Source: JAPKZH01 sp963715635 (lineage in GTDB: Bacteria > Acidobacteriota > Aminicenantia > Aminicenantales > UBA4085). From it: a stretch of DNA of 64,000 bases. Below are positions 15,252 to 25,541 of this stretch, piece after piece (position 1 is the stretch's first letter; each line of letters starts with the position of its first letter). The notes under the pieces were generated by a model. That model was given only the letters and a program-made list of their open reading frames with translations, ran no database searches and had not been told where the DNA came from. The DNA is taken from NCBI GenBank assembly GCA_963715635.1, contig OY970261.1, positions 2,542,001 to 2,606,000 on the forward strand, in the 5' to 3' direction. The translations under genes and the position numbers were made by a program.

Positions 15252-16367
15252 TTAATAAAGACATTCCTTGGCGGCTTCGGCAAAGTCAACAAGATGCTCC
15301 ACGGGCGTCTCAAAAAAGTGGTCGGAGGCAGAGCAGATATAGCCGCCTTCCCGGCCGACCGTCTCAAACAGCTTGGATACGGCCTTCCGGATCTGCTCTT
15401 TCGTCCCGATAGTTAAGATGTTGTGCTGGTCCACTCCGCCGATCATGGCCAACCTGTTCCCGATCTTTCTCTTGAATTCCCAGGGCTCCTGGTTGCCGCC
15501 GATACTGGGCGGCGCCAGGGTTTCGGAGACATCACAATGGTTCTCGACAATCATGTCCTCGATCCCCAGGGTCCCTCCGCATGTATGGTAGGTAATCTTA
15601 AAGCCAAGGTCATGAAGAGCATCGTGCATGATCCGGTCGTAGGGAAGGCAGAATTCCTTATGCAACTTCGGTGAGACGAGCGTCGAAGACGCCGACCCCC
15701 CGCCCGTTTCGACCAGGTCGAATCTGGCGCCTTTCATGGATTCGATGAATTGCATCTTCTTGTCCAGGAGAATCCGAAGAAGCTCATGCACCCAGGCCGG
15801 CTTGTCGAAGGTGGCCATGATGAGGGCGTTGATGTCATAAAGGCAGGCGGCATGCTGCCAGCAGCCCGCCTGGTCGCCCCAGACAAACCCGCGGAGAATG
15901 CCTTTGTCGCCGACATCGTCATAAGCCTTTGTGACAAGCTTTTTATCCAGGCGCGGTACGGGCATGTATTTTTTGATCAGGCTGATATCGCTGTCACGCT
16001 TGATGAGATAGTCCGCAATCCAGGTCGTCTTCTTGTCGCCCTCGGTATTGTAGGTGAGGACGCCTTCAGGCGTTTCGATAGTGTGATGGACGACACGATG
16101 GTCGGGATCGTCGCTCACGATTTTGGCGACATCATTCCAGGCGGACGTATTGAGCTTCGCAAAATCCGCATCCGCGACCCAGAACTGGGCCATGGACTCG
16201 AAATACTGGATCTGAGCGTCCAGGCCGGTTCTCCGGAAGGCCTCGAGCTCGCTCATCCCGCTCATATGCGTATCCAAGTGATATTTCTGCCATTGGTGGA
16301 TCGAGACCGGAAGCCGGTCCGGCTTTTCCTTATGAATGGCCGTCATCATCCTGTCTTTGGAGGTCAT
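15252..16367 (-). CDS. Uroporphyrinogen-decarboxylase-family protein (MtaA/CmuA-like), copy 1
   Basis: The 371-residue protein belongs to the URO-D superfamily that includes cobalamin methyltransferases (MtaA, CmuA) as well as HemE. A zinc-site pattern like that of MtaA is present: His and Cys in YHTCGG, and a later Cys in YICSASDHF. HemE-type residues for porphyrin binding are not apparent. The ATG at 16367 has AAGGAG upstream; the 31 preceding in-frame codons are not needed. It sits upstream of the GH27 gene. No corrinoid protein or methyltransferase I partner is nearby. It may demethylate a methylated sugar or act on another substrate. This is inference. Confidence 0.8.
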   Translation of the reverse strand: MTSKDRMMTAIHKEKPDRLPVSIHQWQKYHLDTHMSGMSELEAFRRTGLDAQIQYFESMAQFWVADADFAKLNTSAWNDVAKIVSDDPDHRVVHHTIETPEGVLTYNTEGDKKTTWIADYLIKRDSDISLIKKYMPVPRLDKKLVTKAYDDVGDKGILRGFVWGDQAGCWQHAACLYDINALIMATFDKPAWVHELLRILLDKKMQFIESMKGARFDLVETGGGSASSTLVSPKLHKEFCLPYDRIMHDALHDLGFKITYHTCGGTLGIEDMIVENHCDVSETLAPPSIGGNQEPWEFKRKIGNRLAMIGGVDQHNILTIGTKEQIRKAVSKLFETVGREGGYICSASDHFFETPVEHLVDFAEAAKECLY

Positions 16368-16488
16368 GACTGATCTCCTTTCCCCAATATTTCGAGCGAT
16401 AACCACTTCCTCATTTCGGCCCGCACCACGAATTTTTATTGAAATTCCCCGGCGCGTCAATAGGAATATTTTTGTGGACGCCTGTCAA

Positions 16489-17958
16489 GTCATATAAGAA
16501 TCTAACCGAAGCGGGATACATCTTATCACATAAGAATCTAACCATGCTTGACCTCCAGGAGGGGGGCTCCTTTTTGCGGACGGACATAGACTTTAATGCC
16601 CTGCAGATTGGCGATAGCTCGGAGAATTTGTTTTTCCACGGACGAGATTCCTTTCAGCGGCTGGGTTTCTTTTGGGGGAAGTTGGGGCCGATAATGGGCC
16701 AGGCTCCAGATGTTGGAGAGCTTGAGGTTGATGATCTTGGATAGGGCAAACGGATCGAGTTGGCGCCGGAGGTGCTGGAGAGCCTCGATTGTCTTTGGCT
16801 GGAGATGAGGATCTGTGGCGGAGAGAGTGAGGAGGCGATCGAGAGGCGTTTGAGGCCGATCATAGACACGACGCAAGCGGGAACCCTTTCGGGTGACCTG
16901 GACGAGCTTGACCGAAGGTTGGAAGAGATTCATATAGAGCCGCAGCTCGTTGGCGTAAAGGTCGTTCATGGCGTGGACAGCTTCTGGGGAATCGTAGCGG
17001 TCCCAACCGATGAGTTTGCGGACATGGGTCCAGTTTTTCTGCTCGATATGGGCGTTGTCGTCTTTTTTATAGGGTCGGCTGCGGGAGAAGTGGATCTGGC
17101 GCTCCGCACAGTATTTTTCGACATGGTAGTTGATGAACTCGCTGCCGTTGTCAACGTCCAGTCCTCGGAGGGGAAAGGGGAACCCCTGGCGCATCTCTTC
17201 CAGTCGGTCCACGATGCCTTGTTCCCCTTTTCCCATGGCCGCCCGGCTCTCGGTCCAGGTGGAGACGATGTCGGTCAGGTTGAGGGTCTGGAGGAACTCG
17301 CCCTCGCCGCTGCGGCCGCTGTGAGAGACCAGGTCCATCTCGATCCAGCCGGCCTCATGGACGTCGGAAAACTCGGTCCTCACGGGAATCTTGTGCCGCA
17401 GCAGTGTTCCGGGTTTGGTCCGGCCATAGAGCCGCCGTTTCATGGCAGTCTTTTTGTCCTTCAACGAGCGATCGATGGTGCTGGCGCTGATCCTCAGAAG
17501 CTTTTCTTGCTCCTCAAGCGGGAGACGGTAGCGGCTCCGGATCCAGGGCAGCCAGAGGCGAAAAATCTCCTGCAGCCGGACCGACCAGGGATAGCCGGAC
17601 GCCTTCCAAACGGCCTGCACCACATCCAAGACTCTCCCCGTATAAAGCTTTTCCTTGTGGCGTTTTCGCTTGATCATGCCCCGTTCGAACCCACCCTGAT
17701 GGATCTTCCAGATCGCATATTTTCGATTCAGACGGCACATCCTACAGAGCTCATCGAGGATCCGGCTTTTTTCCTGCTTTGTCGCTCTCAGGTACCGTTC
17801 CTGAACCGATTGAATATAACCCATGCGAAACTCCCGAGTCATGACCTAACCTCCTTACCAAGGAAGTCAGGTTATCACGACAGCCAAAATATCCCTCCTT
17901 TTTCGGTTAGATTCTTATATGACAAGATATATAGCCCCATGGTTAGATTTTAGATGAC
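16489..17958. mobile_element. Insertion sequence with doubled terminal repeats, about 1.47 kb
   Basis: A 22-bp perfect inverted repeat (GTCATATAAGAATCTAACCGAA) occurs at 16489-16510 and, inverted, at 17902-17923. A second, imperfect copy of the core lies 36 bp inside the left one (16525-16543) and 36 bp outside the right one (17941-17958), so each end carries two binding-site-like repeats with the same spacing. The element holds one transposase gene. No clear target-site duplication is visible. The outer limits are therefore uncertain by about 36 bp on either side. It lies between the URO-D operon and the band-7 gene and breaks no recognisable gene. Confidence 0.8.
16538..17842 (-). CDS. DDE integrase-core transposase of the insertion sequence
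   Basis: The 434-residue protein has an N-terminal helix-turn-helix region (about residues 20-130) and a retroviral integrase-type catalytic core. The catalytic triad is recognisable: Asp in WIEMDLVSH, Asp in LDVDNGSEF, and Glu in AHIEQKN. The C-terminal tail is basic. It cuts and joins the element's ends. I cannot assign the IS family with confidence; IS481- and ISNCY-like elements share this layout. The gene is intact, and its 3' end overlaps the inner left terminal repeat. It may therefore be active. Confidence 0.9.
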   Translation of the reverse strand: MTREFRMGYIQSVQERYLRATKQEKSRILDELCRMCRLNRKYAIWKIHQGGFERGMIKRKRHKEKLYTGRVLDVVQAVWKASGYPWSVRLQEIFRLWLPWIRSRYRLPLEEQEKLLRISASTIDRSLKDKKTAMKRRLYGRTKPGTLLRHKIPVRTEFSDVHEAGWIEMDLVSHSGRSGEGEFLQTLNLTDIVSTWTESRAAMGKGEQGIVDRLEEMRQGFPFPLRGLDVDNGSEFINYHVEKYCAERQIHFSRSRPYKKDDNAHIEQKNWTHVRKLIGWDRYDSPEAVHAMNDLYANELRLYMNLFQPSVKLVQVTRKGSRLRRVYDRPQTPLDRLLTLSATDPHLQPKTIEALQHLRRQLDPFALSKIINLKLSNIWSLAHYRPQLPPKETQPLKGISSVEKQILRAIANLQGIKVYVRPQKGAPLLEVKHG

Positions 17959-17971
17959 TCGATACGGGACG

Positions 17972-18000
17972 TTGCAGCGGATAGAAAATATGCGTAAAAT
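17972..18000 (+). promoter_or_regulatory. Possible promoter of the band-7 gene
   Basis: TTGCAG (17972-17977), 17-bp spacer, TAAAAT (17995-18000), located just outside the right end of the insertion sequence. The -35 matches only its TTG half well. Confidence 0.4.
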
Positions 18001-18043
18001 ATATGAATCGCCAGAGTGAGCCCTGAGAAATGAGGAGGGGAAT

Positions 18044-18916
18044 ATGGAAAGCATCATCTATATCGTAGTCGCAGTCATCGTCGTTATCTTTTTCAGCGGG
18101 ATCAGGATCGTACGGCCGACGCACCGGGGACTGATCGAGCGCCTGGGCAAATACAAGAGGTTTGGCCGCCCCGGCTTTAACTGGATTATCCCGATCATCG
18201 ACAGGCTGTTCCAGATCAACATCACCGAAGTCATGGTTGACGCTCAACCCCAGGAAATCATCACCAACGACAATTTAAACGCCAGGGTCAACGCCCAGGT
18301 CTATTTCAAGGTCAAAGAAGACGAGGAAAGCGTCAAGAATTCCACGTACAACGTCAACAACTACCAGTGGCAGATTGTCAACCTGGCTCGGACGACCCTC
18401 AGGAACATCATAGGGACGCTGACCTTGAAATCCGCCAACAGCGAACGCGGTAAGATCAACTCCGAGCTCCAAAAGACATTGCGGGAGGAAACGAGAAGCT
18501 GGGGCATCGAGATCGTCAGGACCGAGCTCAAAGAGATCGACCCGCCGAAGGACGTCCAGGAGACCATGAACAAGGTCGTCAAGGCGGAAAACGAGAAGAT
18601 CGCGGCGATCGACTTTGCCACAGCGACGGAGACGGTGGCAGACGGCGCCCGGCGCGCTGAGATCAAGAAAGCTGAGGGGATCAGGCAGGCCAGGATCCTC
18701 GAGGCCGAAGGAGATGCCCAGGCCATCAAACTGGTCAACGAGGCCGCCAATCAATACTTCATCGGCAATGCCCAGCTGTTGAGAAGGCTGGAAATGGTGG
18801 AGAAAGCCCTGGCCAATAACGCCAAGATCGTCGTCCCGGCCAATACGGAATTGATCAACGTGATCGGAGAGCTGGCCGGCGGCATCCTCCCCATGGCCAA
18901 GAAAAGCGCCGGATAA
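18044..18916 (+). CDS. SPFH/band-7 membrane protein (slipin/stomatin-like)
   Basis: The 290-residue protein has an N-terminal membrane anchor (residues 4-22), the band-7 domain (about 25-190, from IVRPTHRGLIERLGKY) and an Ala/Glu-rich coiled coil (about 190-250) ending in a hydrophobic tail. Such proteins oligomerise in the membrane as scaffolds and often act with an NfeD-like protease. No NfeD gene is adjacent. GAGGAGGGG precedes the ATG. It is convergent with the TPR gene. Confidence 0.9.
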   Translation: MESIIYIVVAVIVVIFFSGIRIVRPTHRGLIERLGKYKRFGRPGFNWIIPIIDRLFQINITEVMVDAQPQEIITNDNLNARVNAQVYFKVKEDEESVKNSTYNVNNYQWQIVNLARTTLRNIIGTLTLKSANSERGKINSELQKTLREETRSWGIEIVRTELKEIDPPKDVQETMNKVVKAENEKIAAIDFATATETVADGARRAEIKKAEGIRQARILEAEGDAQAIKLVNEAANQYFIGNAQLLRRLEMVEKALANNAKIVVPANTELINVIGELAGGILPMAKKSAG

Positions 18917-18990
18917 GAAAGCGCTCCACTTATTCACGCGGAGAAAGAAGGATCAAACTTATCCTCATATTTTGTGAAATTGTCCAGCTT

Positions 18991-19911
18991 TTATTTTTTC
19001 TTTAAAAATTCGAGGAATTGCCGGACCTGAGTGGCCTTCTCCGAATTTTCGCCGTACTTGAGGTAGCTTTCAAAGGTGGCTATGGCCTCCGCGTTATTGC
19101 CCATGGCCAGGTAGGTTAGGCCGAGCTGATAAATGGCGTCGAGGAAATCCTTCTGGATCTCGATGGCCCGTTTATAGTACTTCAGGGCGTCCTGGTACTT
19201 GGACTGGCTGTAGAGGCTCGAGCCGATGTTGAACAGGACCATCTGGTCGCTGATTTTCTCGAAATCAACCTTGTTGTACCATTCCATGGCTTTCTCATTC
19301 TCCCCCCGGTTGGCATAGCAGTTGCCGATGAGGGTGATGATTTCGGGGTTGGTCGGTTCTTTCTCCAAGATTTTCTGGTAACACTCCTCGGCCTTGTCAT
19401 ATTTCTGGAGCTCGAAATAACAGTTGCCGATATTCTTGTTGATGATGGTGACGTCAGGATTTTTAGCCAGAAGTTTTTCGTAGGCCGAGGCCGCCTCCTC
19501 GAATTTTTTCTCCCCGAAAAGTATGTTCCCCGCGTCCAGGCCGGCCTTGAGCTCATCGGAAATGACCGGGCCTTCGATCTTCTGGAGTTTGGTCGAGATA
19601 GGCGGGTTTTGAAAGTTTTCCATGATCGTCGTGCTGATTTTCTTGGGCATGTAGCCGGCCATCTCGAAGTCGATGTTCCAGCCGCCGCCGCGCACATAGT
19701 TGGCTTTCCACTCGCCCTTAGCGTCTGTTACCTCCTCGAATCCGGCTGCGCCTTTTTGAGAGTAAAGTTTGACCTTCACGCCTGCCAGCGGTTTTCCGTC
19801 CTGGTCGATGACCACACCCGTCATTCGTCCCTGGCCTCTATAGCTCTGCGGGTAAACTAGGACGGCCGATAAAAATAAAAGGATCATTAGGGAAATCCTG
19901 ACTTTTTTCAT
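18991..19911 (-). CDS. Secreted TPR protein with carboxypeptidase-regulatory-like domain
   Basis: The 306-residue protein has a signal peptide (KKVRISLMILLFLSAVLV), a carboxypeptidase-regulatory-like beta-sandwich (about residues 28-110, GVVIDQDGKPLAGVKVKLYS) and five or so TPR repeats (about 120-300). The architecture suggests a periplasmic protein-interaction role. The ATG at 19911 was chosen because GGAGG (19918-19923) is correctly placed. An in-frame TTG lies immediately before it. It lies downstream of the TonB receptor gene on the same strand but is separated from it by a strong terminator, so it is likely expressed separately or by read-through. Confidence 0.82.
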   Translation of the reverse strand: MKKVRISLMILLFLSAVLVYPQSYRGQGRMTGVVIDQDGKPLAGVKVKLYSQKGAAGFEEVTDAKGEWKANYVRGGGWNIDFEMAGYMPKKISTTIMENFQNPPISTKLQKIEGPVISDELKAGLDAGNILFGEKKFEEAASAYEKLLAKNPDVTIINKNIGNCYFELQKYDKAEECYQKILEKEPTNPEIITLIGNCYANRGENEKAMEWYNKVDFEKISDQMVLFNIGSSLYSQSKYQDALKYYKRAIEIQKDFLDAIYQLGLTYLAMGNNAEAIATFESYLKYGENSEKATQVRQFLEFLKKK

Positions 19912-19950
19912 CAAAATCCTCCTTTCTTATTCTACCACTTTCAAGGGAAA

Positions 19951-19992
19951 ATAAAAAAAAGCCCCTTCCGGGTGAACCCGGAAGGGGCTTTG
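19951..19992 (-). terminator. Rho-independent terminator of the TonB receptor gene
   Basis: On the minus strand AAAGCCCCTTCCGGG, a short loop and its perfect complement form a GC-rich stem (19958-19992), followed by a run of eight T (complement of 19953-19960). It begins 21 bp after the receptor's stop codon. This is the clearest intrinsic terminator in the window. Confidence 0.93.
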
Positions 19993-20012
19993 AACTCGTG
20001 CGGGAGAACGGC

Positions 20013-22887
20013 TTAGAAGGTGAACCGAACTCCGAACCTGAACACTCTGGGGTTGAGGATGCGCTGAGTCACCATGTAATTGGTGGCCGTGATCAGACCG
20101 ACTTGGGCCAGGGTCGTGTTGGAATTCAGGGCGTTGAAGGCGTCTGCGGCGACGACAACGGTCGTCGCTTCAGTGATCTTGAAGACTTTCTCCACCCTGA
20201 AGTTGAACTCTGTAAAGTTGGGAAGACGGGTGTCTCCGAATAGGCCGCCGCCGCCGACAAGCCCATACAAGTTTCTTCTCCCGATCCTGGGCATAGAGAC
20301 CTGGACATAAGTCGGCAGGACATAGCCTTCCCTTGCTAGAAATGTGAAACTGGCGTTGAGTCCAAAGGGGAACTGGTAGAGGCCGGTGAGTTTTCCCATC
20401 CAGCGGGAGTTGACAAAAACGTCGGTGAAACCGGAACCGCCGCTCTGCGGAGCCTCCAACCCCCCGTCATAGTAGGCAACATTGGACGGGTTCAAATAGT
20501 CGCCGCCGTAGAAGTATTTCCAGTCCATATAGGTGATCGAGCCGTCCAGCATCCAGTTGTTGGATAGCCTCTTTTTCAGCACGAGCTCCCCTGCAATGTA
20601 CCGGGTATACGAATTCTCGGAATTCGTCCTGTAGGTGGCCGAGGGATACGCGTAACGTCCGTAGTAGTCTTTGTCGATTTGGCTGCTATGTCCGGCGATA
20701 TAATAATTGTCCTTGGTTTCGATCGATCCGTCGGACATGATTCCCTTGTCCCAGGTCAGGTTGTGGCCCTTCTTGTAGAAAAACTCGACTCGGGCCACGA
20801 AATCGGAGATGATTTCCTTCTCGAAGGACACCGAGAGTTCATCCAGGACGGGCGAGGTATAATTGGAATCGACTTTATTGAAGGGTGTTGAGCTGAGGGG
20901 ATTGGCGAGGTCGAAACCGGAATAGTAGGACCAGCCGTCAGGGTTAAGAGGATCCACGGTCGGCTCGCTCGTATCCCAGTCCGTGCCGAAAAGCTCGTCG
21001 GCTTGGAGTTTTTTGTCTCCATTTTTATCCACCCAGCGCAGGTCGATCTCGCGCCAGCCGAGCGGGTTGATAAATCCGCCCAGGCTGTAGCCGCTCTGGG
21101 AGCCATACCGGGCCAGGTTGAGCTTGAAGACGTTTTTGCCGTCGCCAGTCAGGTCATAGATCAGGCTTAGCCTGGGAGAGAGCGTATTCAAAGTCTTCGG
21201 TGGTTTGGCCTCGGTCAGAGTGATATCACCCAGATACTGGGAAAGCCACGGGGCTGCGGGCTGCTTCTCATTCTTGGCTCTGGAGTCTTCGATGTCGAAG
21301 CGGAGCCCGAGGTTCAGCGAGAATTTGCCCCAGGTCATCGTGTCCTGGGCGAACACGGCGTACTTGGCCAGCCACAAATTCAGAAGATAATCCTGGTGCA
21401 GCCAGACCTCGGTCCAGCCTCCCCCATAATCGACAACCTCATAATTATCCTGGTACAAATCATAGGTCGAGACCGTGGATTGGACATAGTCGGCGCCGAA
21501 CTTGATTTCGTGATTGGCCCCTAGGAACGTCCTCAACAAACAGGTTTCCGTTGAAATTGATGTTGAACGTGGGCCGGACCGTTCCGTAGTCATCGACGTT
21601 GCCATAGTGCCATTCGGACGGAGAATACGTCCGCCACTCAACGGGGGCCTGCCCAAAGGGTTGCCTTGATCCAAGAGCCGGGTGCAGGTAGAAGGTGTTA
21701 TGGGAATAGATCACTTTCGCGTTGAGGAAGAGGTTCCCGAACATCTGTTCGAGTTCGCCCTTGACGATGTAGGTCGGCCCGTCCTGGTTATAGAGCGTTT
21801 CCGGTGCCTGGTAAGAAGAGCCCCAGGAGGTCCTTCCGAACTTGACCTTGCTGTCGTACTCGAGGAAGCCGCTCGCCCGGGTGTTCTTGGACAGCTGGAA
21901 ATCCAGCTTGGCATAACCGGACTGCAGCCAGGTGTCATCTTTGGCCCCGGAAATAGTCAACGTGTGGAGGTCCTGGATACCCCAGGAACCATAGAACCAG
22001 GCGTGGTCCTTGATAAGCGGTCCGCCGAAATTGGCGCCATAAAGATAGATCCTGTTGATTCCGGGTGGCTGGAATCCCTGGTTTTTGAGCTCAGTCGTGA
22101 AATTTTTGGACTGCCAGTTCTTGTCCTCGGCATCCATATAGAAAGATCCGGAAAAGTTGTTTCCGCCCCTTTTTGTGACGAAATTGATCTGGACTCCCCC
22201 CGTCTGGGTACGGACATCGTTGTTTCCGTAATTGATCTGCAATTCCTCGTAGCTTGCCAAGTTGAGGTAAGCAGGTGCCGCGCCGAGAGCGGAATAGTCG
22301 GTGATGTTGGCGCCGTCCACGTTCCAGGTCTGGTCTCCGCCGGAGCTTCCGTGTCCGTAGTAAGCTGACTGCTGGCCTGCGTCACTTCCGCCAACGTCTT
22401 CCCGGTCGATCATCATGCCGGGAGCCAAGGCCATCATGACCCAGGGGTTCCTGGATGTGGGCAAGGACATGATTTGATCCGAAGTAACGTTGACACCCAC
22501 CTGAGTTCTCTTGGCGTCGATGACCGGGGTTCTTCCCACGACCGTGACTTCCTCAGCCAGTTTGGCTTGCTCCATCCTGACATCGTAGATAACGTCTTTC
22601 CCGTAAGAAATGACCTGTTTCTCGCGGAGGATTGTCTTGAAACCCAGGAGCTCGAATTTAACCGTGTAGTCGGACGCCACGGGCAGGTTGAGGAACCTGA
22701 AATTGCCCTTTTCAGAAGTCACGGTTGTCCGGGGGGGTGTTTTGGAGCCGGTCAAGGTGACGTTAACACCGGGAAGAGGATTCCCTTCCGGGTCGGTGAC
22801 CGTGCCCTTGACGGCGCCGTAATCCTGAGCGAAGGAGAAGGCCCCCGCGAGACACAACAAAATGAGTAAGCTAAAAGCTTTTTTCAA
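20013..22887 (-). CDS. TonB-dependent receptor, Oar-like, split by a one-base frameshift
   Basis: About 957 residues when read through the frameshift. There is a signal peptide (MKKAFSLLILLCLAGAFSFA), a carboxypeptidase-regulatory domain (about 22-105, GTVTDPEGNPLPGVNV), a plug domain (about 110-240) and a long beta-barrel ending in Phe (FGVRFTF), the usual outer-membrane assembly signal. It would import a TonB-energised ligand, perhaps an oligosaccharide. The first frame ends near 21460 and the second opens before it; the coding sense continues if one extra base near 21526-21530 (GACGTTCC on the minus strand) is removed. The start is a TTG at 22887 with AAGGAGGG upstream. The frameshift is probably an assembly error. 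Confidence 0.85.
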
Positions 22888-23248
22888 TTAGCCCTCCTTT
22901 TTTACCTCTGTGCGAGGTGTCCCATTTTTCCTTCCTTGGAGTGAAAGACTTCACTCAACCTATTCCCTTAAAAATAGACATTCTCCGGCCTGATAAACCA
23001 CCTCCTTTTAATCATATGCATTTCTTTTGCTTATCCATGCTGCAACATATGTGCCAAGTATCCTTTTGAGACCATATAACTTTAATTCCTTATTTATCAA
23101 TAAATTAAGGAACTGCATCCGGCGACCGCTCCCTAAGCAAAATCCAAATATTTGTATATCTTCCAAAAATATGGATTATTTATATATTTTTGCCAGGAAG
23201 GCGATCGTCCCGAAAGCACCGGGCAGCTCAGTCTCTTTAAAGAAACGT
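22888..23248. other. Gene-free AT-rich region upstream of the TonB receptor gene
   Basis: This 361-bp stretch separates the receptor gene from the stop of the first sulfatase-like gene, both on the minus strand. It must hold the receptor promoter and leader. A small dyad (GAGTGAA AGAC TTCACTC, 22939-22956) falls in the expected leader. I see no convincing promoter hexamers and no gene. The sequence is richer in A and T than its neighbours. Confidence 0.6.
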
Positions 23249-25373
23249 CTAGCGTTTCCACATCTGGATCGCTTTTTGAGCGATCTGCCGCTGCTCCGCG
23301 CTCAACTCATTTCCATGTTGGGATAAACCCATCTCCATATTCTTCAAGGCTTCTTCCACTTTATTGTTTTTAGCAAGGATCAGGGCGTAATCAAAGTAGT
23401 ACTTTCCCCTGGGCTCGAGCTCGATGGCCCGCCGCATCAATTCCTCGGCTTTCTCCGATTTCCCATACTTGGCCGTGAACAGGCCGATCTTAAAGAGCAG
23501 GCCGCTGTCCCGCTGAACGTCCTCGTTCCCCAGGAGCTCTTCATAGGCCGTCATGGCCGAGGCATAGTCTTTCTGGGAGATGAGGAGTTCCGCGTATTTG
23601 ATCTTTAATAGGATATTCTGAGGCTCAATCTCCAGCGCCCTGCGGAAATAGGAAATGGCCTCCGGAATCTGCTTTTTCCTGACGGATATTTCACCGAGAA
23701 TGATGTAGGCGCTCGAAAACAGGGGGTTGACCTTCAGGAGTTCGCGGCATTTCAGTTCGGCATCCTGGTCCTCGTTCATCTGGAAGGCGTTCAGAGCATA
23801 GAGGATATAGAAACGGTCAACCCTCGGAAAATCGGCCATCGCTTTTTTCAACACGTCCATGGCCTCTTTTTTTTGGTTCTTCTTCATCCGGATGAGATAC
23901 TCCGCGTCATAGAGCGCGGGGGTCTTGACTCCGGAATACTGATTGACCAATTGCTTAAGACGCGATTCGGCCGCATCCGCGTTCCCTTCCTTGGCCTCGT
24001 CGTAGCAGGCTCTCGTCTCATTATCCAGGACAATCCCCGTCTTCGGGTCAACGGCCTTTGAGGACTTGTTGGAAGACGAGGATATATAGCCGAGAGCCTG
24101 AAGGCGCTCCCGGTCCTCCGCCGTCAATTCTCTCCGGGAATCGATGTTCCGGTCGGAGAATTCCGTGACGAGCCGCCTTAAGTCGCCGTCCAATTTCCGG
24201 ACCAAGTCGTTTCTTTCCTGGACCAGATTGTGACTTTCCTCTTTGTCATAGTCCAGGTCATAGAGCTCGGGTTGAGGCAAAGAAATATATTTATGGTGGC
24301 CGGAGATGAGACCCGTCAGCGGGGCCCAGTTCATCTCTTCCTTCCCGAACATGCTCTCGATATAGAATGCTCTCTCCGTTTTATCCGGTCTGCCTTGAAG
24401 CAGGCCGACCAAGCTGAGGCCCTGGACACTTTTCGGAGTATCCAGACCGTAGAGCTCGCAGAGCGTGGGAAAAAGATCAACCAGATTCACTCTCTGTCGG
24501 ACCGATCGCGCTTCCGGAAACAATCTTGGATTGTAAAAAATCAGCGGGACTTTCAGGACTTCCTCATAACAGAAGACTCCGTGTTTGAATTCCCGGTGCT
24601 CGCCAAAAGCCTCGCCGTGGTCACCGCAGATGACGATGAGCGTCTGGCCGAGGATCCCCTTATTCTCAAGGTCCTTGATGAGCTGGCCGATGGTGAAATC
24701 GACGAAGGCGACTTCCCCGGAGTACAACCCCTCGGCATCATTCTTGAACTGGGCGGCAAAATCTTGAGGAGGCGTATAGGGGGCATGGGGATCATAAAAG
24801 TGAAGCCAGGCGAAAAACTTCCGGTCGTCCCGTCTGGCAAACCATCGGCGGAATTTTCCCAACACCTCGCTCGCGCTGATTTCGGAACTGAAGTTATTAT
24901 AGATTTTATGAGTGTCGAGCGTATCGTCGTAAAAATCAAAACCGTGGTTCAGGCCGAATTTGGAAAGCAAGACAAACGCACCCACAACCGCGGCAGTCTG
25001 ATACCCCTGTTCTTTCATCTTCTCAGCCAGGGTCATCTGGCTGGGATTCAAAAAATAGCTGCCGTTGTTTCGGACATTATGGCCGATGGGGTACCGTCCC
25101 GTAAACATTGAGCAATGCGATGGCAGCGTTAAGGGGACCGGAGTATAGCAGTTCTCAAAAGGATCCCCGGCTGGCCAGGTCATCCATGACCGGTGTTCGG
25201 GCCGTCCGGCTGCCATAGGCACCCAGGTGGTCGGCGCGACAGGTATCGATGGTGATAAAGAGCAGGTTGAGTCCTGCGGCTCTCATTTCCTTTTTGGATT
25301 TCAGGACGAAGACGGCGACGACGGAGGCCGCGACCAACACGGCAATTAAAGGCAGGACCAGACTTTTTTTCAT
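23249..25373 (-). CDS. Sulfatase-like/TPR membrane protein, split by a one-base frameshift
   Basis: About 708 residues when rejoined. An N-terminal membrane anchor (residues 3-22) is followed by an alkaline-phosphatase-superfamily domain (LFITIDTCRADHLGAYG, then TLPSHCSMFTGRYP, CGDHGEAFGEH) and 6-7 TPR repeats in the C-terminal third. Metal ligands of the superfamily are present, but the formylglycine motif C/S-x-P-x-R is replaced by T-L-P-S-H, so the nucleophile would be Thr. Phosphodiesterase or phosphotransferase chemistry is as likely as sulfate removal. The first 70 residues are in another frame: an extra base in the AAAA run at 25157-25160 restores the reading when removed. It diverges from a paralogue at 25542. 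Confidence 0.8.
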
Positions 25374-25503
25374 CCGTTCACGTTTGTGCGTTTCAACCAA
25401 AATGTATCCCAAGCCTTAAATCCCTGTCAATAGCGTGGGCTCTCCGTCGGTCCCCTCCTTGACATTTCATCCCCTAGCCCGCATATCAGGTTTGCCTATC
25501 GCA

Positions 25504-25533
25504 ATGACATTCGTCCGCTGGATGTGATAAAAT
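25504..25533 (+). promoter_or_regulatory. Promoter of the second sulfatase-like gene, leaderless type
   Basis: ATGACA (25504-25509), an 18-bp spacer and TAAAAT (25528-25533). Eight bases then separate the -10 from the ATG at 25542, so the transcript should begin at or within a base or two of the start codon. There is no Shine-Dalgarno site between them. Confidence 0.6.
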
Positions 25534-25541
25534 CTTCTACG

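Noticed and set aside
16760..17953. 397-residue plus-strand frame opposite the transposase
   Set aside because: It is a shadow of the transposase gene; the opposite strand has the catalytic motifs.
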